A stretch of 64,000 nucleotides of DNA from contig NZ_CP089980.1 of the NCBI RefSeq assembly GCF_021389955.1, forward strand, positions 3,281,001 through 3,345,000, written 5' to 3'. This DNA comes from Fulvivirga maritima. Its GTDB lineage: Bacteria > Bacteroidota > Bacteroidia > Cytophagales > Cyclobacteriaceae. The position numbers were made by a program, and so were the translations under genes. Shown here piece after piece: positions 54,565-63,174 of this stretch. The notes under the pieces are model-generated. The model saw only the letters and a program-made list of their open reading frames with translations. It ran no database searches and was not told the DNA's origin. The stretch's first letter is position 1. Each line of letters begins with the position of its first letter.

Positions 54565-54610
54565 ACAAAATACCCTTTAGTAGATGGTAAGAAATGAAGA
54601 TTTAATCATC

Positions 54611-54638
54611 TTGCTTTTTTGCAATTTGTGTAGCTTTG
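54611..54638 (+). promoter_or_regulatory. Promoter candidate for the ferredoxin-type reductase gene
   Basis: TTG at 54611-54613 and TAGCTTTG at 54631-54638 are 17 bp apart, the best full match to the Bacteroidota promoter pattern in this window. The gene starts 82 bp further on. Confidence 0.6.
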
Positions 54639-54720
54639 CTAAGACTATTCAAAAACATAACAGTCTGCTGCTCTGTGGGTGAAATAGAGCATTCTTAATA
54701 TTTGATTTAAAATTGTTACA

Positions 54721-55848
54721 ATGGCATTTAGTTTTTTTAAAAGAAACAAAAAAAAGGATAAATCATCAGGTAAGCCTGCAACTAGCAGTAGTAGATATTT
54801 AGATCTTACCGTAAATAATATTATTCAGGAAACTAAGGATGCAATAACTATTGTTTTCGATGCTCCTGAAGGGAATTTTAATTATAAATCAGGCCAGTTT
54901 TTAACACTGATTTTACCTATTGATGGTAAAGAAGTACGAAGATCATATTCTTTGTGCTCATCACCTTTTGTAGATGATAAACCGGCAGTTACCGTAAAAA
55001 GGGTAGACAATGGCTTGGTGTCTAACTGGCTTCCTGATAACCTGAAAGCAGGAGATACGATCAAAATCATGGAGCCTATGGGTACCTTCACCACCGAGTA
55101 TGTGTCTACCAACAAGAGACATGTGGTCATGTTTGCCGGTGGGAGTGGCATTACACCTATCATTTCTATCGCCAAATCATTGCTTAATCAGGAGCCTGAT
55201 AGCATTATTTCTTTGATCTATTGCAATCGTAACTTGGATAGCGTGATTTTTAAAGAAACGCTGGAACAGATGGAGGCTGAGCATGAAGGACGTTTAAACG
55301 TGATTCATGTGTTAGATGATGCTCCTATGAACTGGCAAGGCCACTCAGGACTATTAACTCACGATATGCTTTTGAAAATATTCGAAAGAATACCTCAGTG
55401 GGGTGAAGAAAAGACCACTTACCTCATGTGTGGTCCTGAAGGTATGATGCAGAATGTGCTTGATATTCTGGCTGAACAGAAAATAGATAAATCGAAAATA
55501 TTTAAAGAAAGCTTTGTTTCCGGTACTTTGGATAAAGCAGAAAAATCTACTGAAACGGCTAATGGTGAGATTGTAACCAGAGAAGTGACAGTAATGTACT
55601 CAGGAGAGGAGCATAAGTTTGAAGTGGAACCGACCACAACTATTTTGGAGAAGGCACTTGATTTGGGAATAGACCTTCCGTTTAGCTGCCAAAGTGGACT
55701 TTGTACGGCCTGTAGGTGTAAATGCCTGTCAGGAAAAATTAAAATGGATGAAGAGGAGGGACTTTCTGAAGCTGAGGTAGAAGAAGGTTATGTGCTGATC
55801 TGTGTGGGCCATCCGCTTACTGATGATGTAGTGATTGAAGTAGGATAA
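54721..55848 (+). CDS. Ferredoxin-NADP reductase-like protein with C-terminal 2Fe-2S domain
   Basis: The 375-residue protein has three parts. An FAD domain (about residues 20-125) has the flavin motif RRSYSLCSSP. An NAD(P) domain (about 130-270) has MFAGGSGITPIISIAKSLL and TYLMCGPEGMMQNVL. A plant-type ferredoxin domain (about 285-375) carries the cluster ligands in CQSGLCTACRCKC and LICVGHP. The same layout is found in phenylacetyl-CoA epoxidase reductase (PaaE) and related electron donors. No oxygenase partner gene is close, so the acceptor is unknown. It is cytoplasmic, with a Lys-rich N-terminus. Confidence 0.9.
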   Translation: MAFSFFKRNKKKDKSSGKPATSSSRYLDLTVNNIIQETKDAITIVFDAPEGNFNYKSGQFLTLILPIDGKEVRRSYSLCSSPFVDDKPAVTVKRVDNGLVSNWLPDNLKAGDTIKIMEPMGTFTTEYVSTNKRHVVMFAGGSGITPIISIAKSLLNQEPDSIISLIYCNRNLDSVIFKETLEQMEAEHEGRLNVIHVLDDAPMNWQGHSGLLTHDMLLKIFERIPQWGEEKTTYLMCGPEGMMQNVLDILAEQKIDKSKIFKESFVSGTLDKAEKSTETANGEIVTREVTVMYSGEEHKFEVEPTTTILEKALDLGIDLPFSCQSGLCTACRCKCLSGKIKMDEEEGLSEAEVEEGYVLICVGHPLTDDVVIEVG

Positions 55849-55886
55849 TCACTGCTTAAATAATTTTAATTGATAAAGGAAAAGTA

Positions 55887-57614
55887 ATGAGTAGAGATAT
55901 AATTATACCAGAAAGAAAACCAAGAACTTTTTTGCCTGAAGACTTTAAAGTAGAAAATTGGGAAGGTTTAGAGCCTTATTTTAAAGATCTGCTGGAAAGA
56001 GATCTCAATAGTAAGGAAGATTTGAAAAACTGGTTTAAAGATAGAAGCGAATTAGAAGCTATCATTTCTGAAGACATGGCCTGGAGATATATTAATATGA
56101 CCAGGTATACTGATAATGACGATTATACTCAGGCTTTTCATCATTTTGTACAGCAGATAGAGCCTAAAATAGCTCCTGTCTCTGATAAATTAAACCAGAA
56201 AGCAGTAAACAGCCCGTTCCTTAAAGAGCTGGAAACAGAAGAAGGTTATGATATTATGATCCGCAGTCTGCGTAAAGATATTGAGATATTCAGAGAAGAG
56301 AATATCGAAGTATTTACTCAGATACAGACTGAAACCCAGAAGTTTGGACAGATCAATGGGGCTATGACTGTGGAAGTAGAGGGTAACGAGCTTACTTTGC
56401 AGCAAGCCGGTGTTATTCTCCAATCTCCTGACAGAGCCAAACGCGAGGAGGTTTATCATAAAATTGCCGAAAGAAGACTGCAGGATAAGGAAAAACTCAA
56501 TGATTTATTTACCACTTTAATACAGCTTAGAGATAAAGTGGCTCATAATGCAGGCTTTTCTAACTTCAGAGATTATATGTTTAAGGCTATGGGGCGCTTC
56601 GACTATACGCCACAAGATTGCTTCGATTTTCATAGCTCAGTGAAAGCCGAAGTGGTGCCTTTGCTTAATGACTTGGCAGAAGAAAGAAAACAGCAGTTAG
56701 GAGTAGATCAGCTTCGTCCTTGGGATAAAGCCGTTGATCCTCAAAATAAAGAGGCCTTAAAGCCTTTTGAGGGAAGTAAAGACCTCACCAATAAAACTAT
56801 TGAATGCTTCAAAAGATTGGATCCTTATTTGGGAGAATGCCTTGAGATAATGGACGAAATGGGGCATTTAGACCTTGAAAGCAGAAAAGGAAAATCTCCT
56901 GGAGGTTATAATTACCCTCTATCAGAAATAGGCGTTCCTTTTATATTTATGAATGCCACCTCTACGCTTAGAGACATGGTTACTATATTGCATGAAGGTG
57001 GACATGCCGTGCATTCATTCCTTACCAGAGATCTGGAATTGGCAGATTTTAAACATGCCCCAAGTGAAGTAGCGGAATTAGCTTCTATGAGTATGGAACT
57101 CATTTCTATGGATCATTGGGATTTGTTTTTTAATAATGAAGAAGATCTAAAACGAGCTAAAAAGGAACATCTGGAGCAAATAATAGAGACCTTACCCTGG
57201 GTAGCTACTATAGATAAGTTCCAACATTGGATCTATGAAAACCCAACTCACACCGAGGAGCAAAGAACCACTGCCTGGAATGAAATATTTGCAGACTTCT
57301 CTGATAGCATTACCGATTGGGAAGGACTTGAGGGAAATAGAAATTTCTTATGGCAGAAGCAATTACACCTATATGAGGTTCCTTTTTACTATATTGAATA
57401 CGGAATGGCTCAATTAGGAGCTATAGCCGTATGGAAAAATTTCAAAGAAGATAACCAAAAAGGGCTTGAAGGATATATAAATGCCTTAAAATTAGGCTAT
57501 ACCAGATCAATACCAGAAGTATATGAAGCTGCTAATATTAAATTTGATTTTAGTAAATCTTATATTAAAGAATTGATATCTTTTGTAAAAGATGAAATCG
57601 CTTTAATTGGATGA
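55887..57614 (+). CDS. M3 family oligoendopeptidase
   Basis: The 575-residue zinc metallopeptidase has the HExxH motif in TILHEGGHAVHSFL (near residue 370). The downstream third ligand lies in EVAELASMSMELISMD, as in the PepF/thimet group. The N-terminal half is helical, as usual for the family. It degrades short peptides in the cytoplasm and shows no signal peptide. The ATG at 55887 lies 38 bp after the reductase gene; shared transcription is possible. Confidence 0.93.
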   Translation: MSRDIIIPERKPRTFLPEDFKVENWEGLEPYFKDLLERDLNSKEDLKNWFKDRSELEAIISEDMAWRYINMTRYTDNDDYTQAFHHFVQQIEPKIAPVSDKLNQKAVNSPFLKELETEEGYDIMIRSLRKDIEIFREENIEVFTQIQTETQKFGQINGAMTVEVEGNELTLQQAGVILQSPDRAKREEVYHKIAERRLQDKEKLNDLFTTLIQLRDKVAHNAGFSNFRDYMFKAMGRFDYTPQDCFDFHSSVKAEVVPLLNDLAEERKQQLGVDQLRPWDKAVDPQNKEALKPFEGSKDLTNKTIECFKRLDPYLGECLEIMDEMGHLDLESRKGKSPGGYNYPLSEIGVPFIFMNATSTLRDMVTILHEGGHAVHSFLTRDLELADFKHAPSEVAELASMSMELISMDHWDLFFNNEEDLKRAKKEHLEQIIETLPWVATIDKFQHWIYENPTHTEEQRTTAWNEIFADFSDSITDWEGLEGNRNFLWQKQLHLYEVPFYYIEYGMAQLGAIAVWKNFKEDNQKGLEGYINALKLGYTRSIPEVYEAANIKFDFSKSYIKELISFVKDEIALIG

Positions 57615-57759
57615 TATTGAAGAAATATACGCTTATACGTATATAATGGTTAAATAATAAAGATCTATGTTTTTTTATAAGCATTATAATTTGAAGTGTG
57701 GGGCTTTTTGCTTAAAATTAACCCTAGAAACTTAATTTTTAACCTTAACTGTTTATAGC

Positions 57760-58197
57760 ATGGCTAATACGGATGCGGATGTACACATTCTAGTTATAGT
57801 AGATACAGCAGCTACTATACAAAATTACGAATCAGGGAATTTTGAACCTGTTATTTATATGGTAGATGATGACCCCACACCTGATAGTAATCAGGGTACA
57901 GTGAACCTGATTACTAATGTTGCACCAGAGGGCTTAGTTACCTGGAAGCCATCATCAATTAATAATGATGATGAAGTGGAGCTCGCAAGTTTTGATGATA
58001 GTAAAGGCTGTCAGGATTTCTTTAAAGATTTACCAACTCAAGATAGAGGAAGTAAATCTTGGACTGGTGAAGTGGCTGAATTAGATGCTGGTACTTCTGC
58101 TAGTTATGGCTTCTATTTTAAAATTAATGGTAACTCTAAGTGTAATGGGGAAAAATTTTATTTTGATCCAGAGTTAAGAATGAGACTTCCTGATTAA
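57760..58197 (+). CDS. AidA/PixA-like protein (putative inclusion-body family)
   Basis: The 145-residue protein starts ADVHILVIVDTAATIQNYES, which recalls the opening DVLVxVDTxxIxxxY of the AidA/PixA family. That family is known from quorum-controlled AidA and from intracellular inclusions of Xenorhabdus (PixA). A middle VTWKPSSINNDDEVELASF and a C-terminal GYGFYFKINGNSK-type beta region also resemble it. Two Cys (KGCQDFF and SKCNGE) are present. It is cytoplasmic by lack of a signal. It lies 6 bp before the first of three TPR sensor kinases, so shared transcription is likely. The assignment is tentative. Confidence 0.5.
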   Translation: MANTDADVHILVIVDTAATIQNYESGNFEPVIYMVDDDPTPDSNQGTVNLITNVAPEGLVTWKPSSINNDDEVELASFDDSKGCQDFFKDLPTQDRGSKSWTGEVAELDAGTSASYGFYFKINGNSKCNGEKFYFDPELRMRLPD

Positions 58198-58203
58198 ATA
58201 TGT

Positions 58204-60111
58204 ATGTGTAAACTGAAGATTATATTGGCCTATTTATTTATAGGCCTTTTTTTTAATGGAATTGTAAATGCTCAGAACTTAACTGTAGCAGATAGTCTTA
58301 TATCCTTATATAGGCAGCAGATATTTGAGGAGAATGATTCTATACAGTTCAAAATATTAAAAGGAATTTTCACTCAGAGTCCAAATCCAGATGTTCAATT
58401 GGAGTATGCTATACTTGCTCTGGATTTGGCGGAGAAGAACAACCAGTATAAATGGTTTTATACAACCTACATATCTATGGGGTATTCTTATAAATTGAAG
58501 GGGGATCTTAATGAAGCGTTGCGAGTTTTACTCCTTGCATTAGAGTATTCAGATAAAATAGAGGGCGGTGAACGTAAAGCATTTGTTTTAGATGCTATAG
58601 CAGCTGTATATAGGATGCAGAATAATTACCCGATTGCTATTAAATATTATAAAGCGTCTACTAATATCTTAAGAGAAGGTGGGGATAGTGTGAACTTGGC
58701 TACTACGTTGTTAAATACTGGTGAACTATACCGTTTAAATAATATGCCTGATTCTGCTCTTATTTATTTAAATGAATCGAAGATTATTTTTAGTGAAATG
58801 CAATATCAAATAGGTATTGCTTATAATATGGGGAATATCGGATTGGTTTATGCTCAACAAGAAAAATATGATTCAGCTGAATTATATCTACAAGACGCCA
58901 TAACTACTTTAAATCAGCTGGGAGACAAATACCCAGTAGCAGTCTATAACATCTCCATGGCAGATATCTACAAAGATCGAGGAGAGTACAAAAAAGCCTT
59001 AGAATACGCTCAAAGTAGTTTTGATGTAGCTATACAAGAAGGCTTTAAGGAGCAAGTGAGGGATGCTAGTCAAAAACTATCTGAAATTTATGCTGAATTA
59101 GGAGATTACCAGCGAGCGTTTGATTACCAAGGTAAATATTTTGCTTACAAGGATAGTGTGGTAGATCAGGAAACTATCCGTAAAATGGCGGATATGCGGA
59201 CGGAGTATGAAGTGAATCAGAAGCAGGCAGAAGTAGATCTGTTGGAGTCCGAGAAAAGAAGGCAAAGTATAGTGGCGGTGGCACTTGGCGTAGTGGCGGC
59301 TTTGGTAGGCATTGTGGCCTTTCTTTTATACAAAAACAACAAACATAGAAGACAAGCCAATAACTTACTTAAAGAACAAAAAGAAGAAATTGAAACACAG
59401 CGCGATCAGCTGGATGAATTAAATAGAACCAAAGACCGGTTCTTTTCCATTATTTCCCATGACCTCAGAGGACCCGTACATGCTTTTAAGGGCATGAGTC
59501 GCCTTATAAAAATACTGGTTGAAGAGGAAAATATTGATGATTTAAAAGAGCTGAATACTCATTTTGATAATTCCGTAAATCAACTTTCTAGCTTACTGGA
59601 TGACTTGCTAGACTGGGCTGTAGCTCAGCAGGGCAACATACCTGTAAAACCAGAAAAGGTTGAGCTTCATAAATTAACAGACGATTTATTTAAACTATTT
59701 CATAACATGGCTCGCGCTAAAGAAATAGAATTAACCGCTGACTTCCATGAAGATTTGGCGCTGAATGTAGATATGAATTGCCTGAACACTATACTGAGAA
59801 ATATCCTTAATAACGCACTTAAATTCACTCCGGATGGAGGTAAGATTAAGCTTACCGCAGAGCGAACTAATGGAATGGTAGCTATATCTGTGGAAGATAC
59901 TGGAATAGGTATTTCAAAAGATAAGCTAGATAAACTTTTTAAACTTGATGGCAATAAACGCTCTTGGGGAACACAAGGAGAGAAAGGGTTAGGTCTTGGT
60001 TTACAATTAGTTTATCAATTTACAGAACTTAATGGAGGGAAAGTTACTGTAAAAAGTGAAGAGCATAAAGGAAGTATTTTTACTGTCTATCTACCCGCCT
60101 ATAACAATTAA
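58204..60111 (+). CDS. TPR sensor histidine kinase (first of three tandem paralogues)
   Basis: The 635-residue protein has a signal peptide (MCKLKIILAYLFIGLFFNGI, then VNAQ) and about six TPR repeats across residues 75-310. A membrane helix (SIVAVALGVVAALVGIVAFL, about residues 357-376) and a coiled coil follow. The kinase core is complete. His419 sits in FFSIISHDLRGPVHAF, the N box in LRNILNNALKFTPDGG, G1 in VEDTGIGISKDKL and G2 in GLGLGLQLVYQFTELN. It should sense an envelope or periplasmic signal through the TPRs and phosphorylate an unlinked response regulator, since none is encoded here. It begins 6 bp after the AidA/PixA-like gene. Confidence 0.93.
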   Translation: MCKLKIILAYLFIGLFFNGIVNAQNLTVADSLISLYRQQIFEENDSIQFKILKGIFTQSPNPDVQLEYAILALDLAEKNNQYKWFYTTYISMGYSYKLKGDLNEALRVLLLALEYSDKIEGGERKAFVLDAIAAVYRMQNNYPIAIKYYKASTNILREGGDSVNLATTLLNTGELYRLNNMPDSALIYLNESKIIFSEMQYQIGIAYNMGNIGLVYAQQEKYDSAELYLQDAITTLNQLGDKYPVAVYNISMADIYKDRGEYKKALEYAQSSFDVAIQEGFKEQVRDASQKLSEIYAELGDYQRAFDYQGKYFAYKDSVVDQETIRKMADMRTEYEVNQKQAEVDLLESEKRRQSIVAVALGVVAALVGIVAFLLYKNNKHRRQANNLLKEQKEEIETQRDQLDELNRTKDRFFSIISHDLRGPVHAFKGMSRLIKILVEEENIDDLKELNTHFDNSVNQLSSLLDDLLDWAVAQQGNIPVKPEKVELHKLTDDLFKLFHNMARAKEIELTADFHEDLALNVDMNCLNTILRNILNNALKFTPDGGKIKLTAERTNGMVAISVEDTGIGISKDKLDKLFKLDGNKRSWGTQGEKGLGLGLQLVYQFTELNGGKVTVKSEEHKGSIFTVYLPAYNN

Positions 60112-61516
60112 CCCGCCTATTCAATATTGAATTAGATCCTTAAATGAATACATACCATGATTAAAGTAATAGCCCGGGCCATATTTATTTGTGGTCTTTT
60201 TTTTTATAATTATGGCTATAGCCAAGATCTCGCTAAAGCAGATAGTGCTATACAAATATTAAATACCCATCAAGGTTTATCAGAGAATACCAAATTAAAG
60301 TTGTTTAGGTGTATTTATGCTAATCACCCTACCGCTGATGAGACTATTAAGTATGCATTGATGTCTATTGATTTGGTGTCAGAATCGACACCTTCTAGGG
60401 ATTACTGGCTTCATAATGCATATTTACATTTAGGGTACGCTTACAAATTAAAAGGAAATTTAAATGAAGCATTAGAGGTACTTTTAAAAAGTCTTGATTA
60501 TGCTCATAAATTAGGGAAGTCGTCTTATGTAGCTGTATCATCTAATGCCATAGCTATGGTATACCGGGTTCAGGGTGATTACCCAAGAGCTATTGAATAT
60601 TACAATAAATCAATGCGACTAATAGAGGATGAAGAGGAAGTAGATCAGATTAAGCTTGCCGCTGTCATGTTAAATATTGGGGAGTGTTATAGAATCAATA
60701 ACCAATTGGATTCTGCATTGTCCTATTTTAATCAGTCTTCAAGGATCTCTAAGGCTCAAACATATCAATTAGGAATAGCATACAATATGGGGAATATAGG
60801 TCTTATATATGAGCAACAAGGTGAGGATAACCTTGCTAAAACGTATTTGGAGGATGCTATTAATTTGCTGGAAGCATTTGGTGATAATTATCCTATAGCG
60901 GTATATGATATAGCCTTGGCTAATATATATGAAAAAGGAAGTAATTATGATAAGGCATTAGAGTACGCGAAGCATAGTTATACTATTGCTAAGGAAGAAG
61001 GGCTTAGAGAGCAGAGAAGAGATGCCAGTCGAAAATTGGCTGAATTATATTCCAATTTACAAGATCATAAAAAGGCCTATGCTTATCAGCAAGAGTATTA
61101 TGCATTGAAAGATACTTTGGTAAATGAAACCGTAATTAACGCTATGGCTGATCTTCTCACTGAGTATGAGGTAGATCAAAAGGAAAATGAAGTAGAGTTA
61201 TTGAGATCTGAGGGAAAAAGTAACACTCTTTTATTGTCTGTTTTGAGTTTGGTGATAGTTGGTAGTGTAGGGGGTGCTTTTATGTTATACCGAAAAAATC
61301 GAAGAGCTAGGACTATTCAAAATGTACTTGCAAAAGAAAAAGAGGATATAACTGTTGAGAGAGATCAGTTAGATGCACTTAATGAAACAAAAGATCAGTT
61401 TTTTGCTATTGTTTCTAATGAGTTAAAAGAACCTGTACAATCTTTCAGAGAAATCGAAACTACTATAAGAAGTAAAAGAATTCATTTTGGAGAAGAAATA
61501 AATAAGGAATTAGATA

Positions 61517-61524
61517 ATTCTATT
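61517..61524 (+). repeat. Left 8-bp target-site duplication (ATTCTATT)
   Basis: ATTCTATT directly precedes the left end of the IS1595-family element and is repeated exactly at the right end. Confidence 0.92.
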
Positions 61525-62501
61525 TATGATTATCCGTAATTAGTCATATGCTGTAATGTTAGCTATAACGAGCCTATCAAAGAGCTTATCACCAAAGTAT
61601 CGTCTATTGAGTTTGTAAACAAACTCATCGAGATACAATTGAAGGTACTTTCCTTTAATCTTATGGTAGTTCCCTAGAAATGTTCTTTTGGCATTGCTAA
61701 TGGTGATATGCACCCATTTAAGTGTCTCGTTAGTGGTTTGCTTATTAGATTTCTCAGTAATGTGAAGCTCTATATAATCAGCAATGTTAACATAGGAAGT
61801 GCTTTGGTCTGAAAAAACAATACTTTGTTCATCAATGGATGATTGTAATACATGATCTACTTCCTGTGAACTGTGGCCTTTAAGTACTTTAGCTTTGAAA
61901 TAACGACATTGGCGTTCTTTTTTTCCTGTTTCCAAGTCTTCTAAAGGAGTAGATTCAGCCATTACTGCTACATTTTGTTTTCCTGCCGCTCCTCTACCTC
62001 TTTTCCCTTTATTCTTCTCGATCTCAGTTGATTCCACTGTAAAATAGCCCTCATCCATCTCAATCATTCCCTCTAAAGTGTATCTGGAATCTCGATTTCC
62101 CATGGCTTTTCTCAGTTTATGAACCATTGCCCATACGGGCTCATATCGTTTCAATCCCAATTGCTTCTGAATCTCCTTGCTGGAAAAACCTTTTTTGGTA
62201 ACACTCATTAAAAACATTGTTTTGTACCAAACCAGAAAAGAAAGGTTAGAGTCTTGCATGATCGTGCCGCTACGTAAAGAAGTTCTACTTCGGCAAGCTT
62301 TACACTCATAGCTCCATCGGCTTTTTATCCAATAATGCTGATCATGACCGCAACGGTGACATATAACTCCTAACTTGTCTCGTTCTCCTTTAAAATGCTC
62401 TCTGCATGATTGTTCATCACTGAAGTGGGTAGTGAAACTGAATATATCCATACACTAATTTAATACTTTTTTTACATTATGGGTAATTACGGATAATCAT
62501 A
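61525..62501 (-). mobile_element. IS1595-family (ISXO2-like) insertion sequence, complete
   Basis: The 977-bp element carries 18-bp perfect terminal inverted repeats. TATGATTATCCGTAATTA is at 61525-61542 and its complement at 62484-62501. An 8-bp target duplication flanks it. One transposase gene fills nearly the whole element on the minus strand, and its stop codon lies inside the left repeat. The intact ends, exact duplication and uninterrupted transposase frame indicate a recent insertion. Confidence 0.94.
61540..62451 (-). CDS. IS1595-family transposase
   Basis: The 303-residue transposase begins with an N-terminal zinc ribbon (CHRCGHDQHY and YECKACRSR, four Cys, about residues 32-58). 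A helical DNA-binding part follows (EIQKQLGLKRYEPVWAMVHK). The DDE-type ISXO2-like catalytic domain has GMIEMDEGYFTVE near residue 130, IVFSDQSTSYVNI near residue 208 and YLDEFVYKLNRRYF near residue 275, which supply the acidic residues. The reading frame is intact, so the element may still be active. It lies wholly within the insertion in the second TPR kinase gene. Confidence 0.94.
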   Translation of the reverse strand: MDIFSFTTHFSDEQSCREHFKGERDKLGVICHRCGHDQHYWIKSRWSYECKACRSRTSLRSGTIMQDSNLSFLVWYKTMFLMSVTKKGFSSKEIQKQLGLKRYEPVWAMVHKLRKAMGNRDSRYTLEGMIEMDEGYFTVESTEIEKNKGKRGRGAAGKQNVAVMAESTPLEDLETGKKERQCRYFKAKVLKGHSSQEVDHVLQSSIDEQSIVFSDQSTSYVNIADYIELHITEKSNKQTTNETLKWVHITISNAKRTFLGNYHKIKGKYLQLYLDEFVYKLNRRYFGDKLFDRLVIANITAYD

Positions 62502-62509
62502 ATTCTATT
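62502..62509 (+). repeat. Right 8-bp target-site duplication (ATTCTATT)
   Basis: It is an exact copy of the 8 bp at 61517-61524, directly after the right terminal repeat. The disrupted kinase frame continues immediately after it. Confidence 0.92.
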
Positions 62510-63174
62510 AATCGCTTATCTATATTGATGGAGAATCTGAGTAAGTGGCCACTAACTAAAAAAGGAAAAGCAATAATGACTCCTGAGCAAGTTGAATTGA
62601 GAGCATTGATAGATGAGCTGTTTGTTGAGTTCGGGGAAGTGGCAAAAAAAAGAGGTATAGTTCTCAAGGCTAATTTAAAAACCAAAATAGTGTTGCATGT
62701 GGATAGGGTTTATTTATATGCTATCATGAAAAACATTTTGAGTAATGCCATTCAGTTTACTCCAAGGGGAGGCAAGGTTACACTCTATGTACATAAGAAG
62801 AGTGAGGTTGTTGCCCTTTCTGTTGCTAATACTTCAGAGCAACTTATATCCGAAGAGCAGGACCAGGATGCCTATATGGATAATGATGAAATCTATGGTA
62901 AGGGATCTCAACTAATTTATCAATTTACAGAACTTAGTGGTGGAGAAGTAGTAGTTAGACATGAAGAACAAGGAGGTAGTATTTTTACCATTTACTTACC
63001 CGCCTATAGAGGAACACTTGCTTGATTCATTGTGTTATTCTCATAATATATATCGTTTATTAGTAATAAAATCCAAAATCCATCTAATTTCTTAGCTAGG
63101 AATTGAGAAAGTTTTAACAAATTACTGATTCCATTGGTGGGAATCGTGTTAATGTTAATATTGAGAGAGTAGAT

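Larger units (their letters stand above)
60157..63025 (+). pseudogene. TPR sensor kinase homologue split by an IS1595-family element
   Basis: The N-terminal part (60157-61524) has a signal peptide (MIKVIARAIFICGLFFYNYG), TPR repeats, a membrane helix (LLLSVLSLVIVGSVGGAFML) and the start of a HisKA domain. The C-terminal part (from 62510) has the ATPase region with NILSNAIQFTPRGG. Excising the element plus one target duplication joins them in frame as ELDNSINRLSILMENLSKWP, parallel to HFDNSVNQLSSLLDDLLDWA in the first kinase. The restored protein is 627 residues. It was catalytically degenerate before the insertion. The phosphoacceptor position reads Asn421 in FFAIVSNELKEPV, G1 reads VANTSEQ instead of VEDTGIGIS, and G2 reads KGSQL instead of GLGLGL. 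The gene starts 45 bp after the first kinase gene. Confidence 0.92.
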
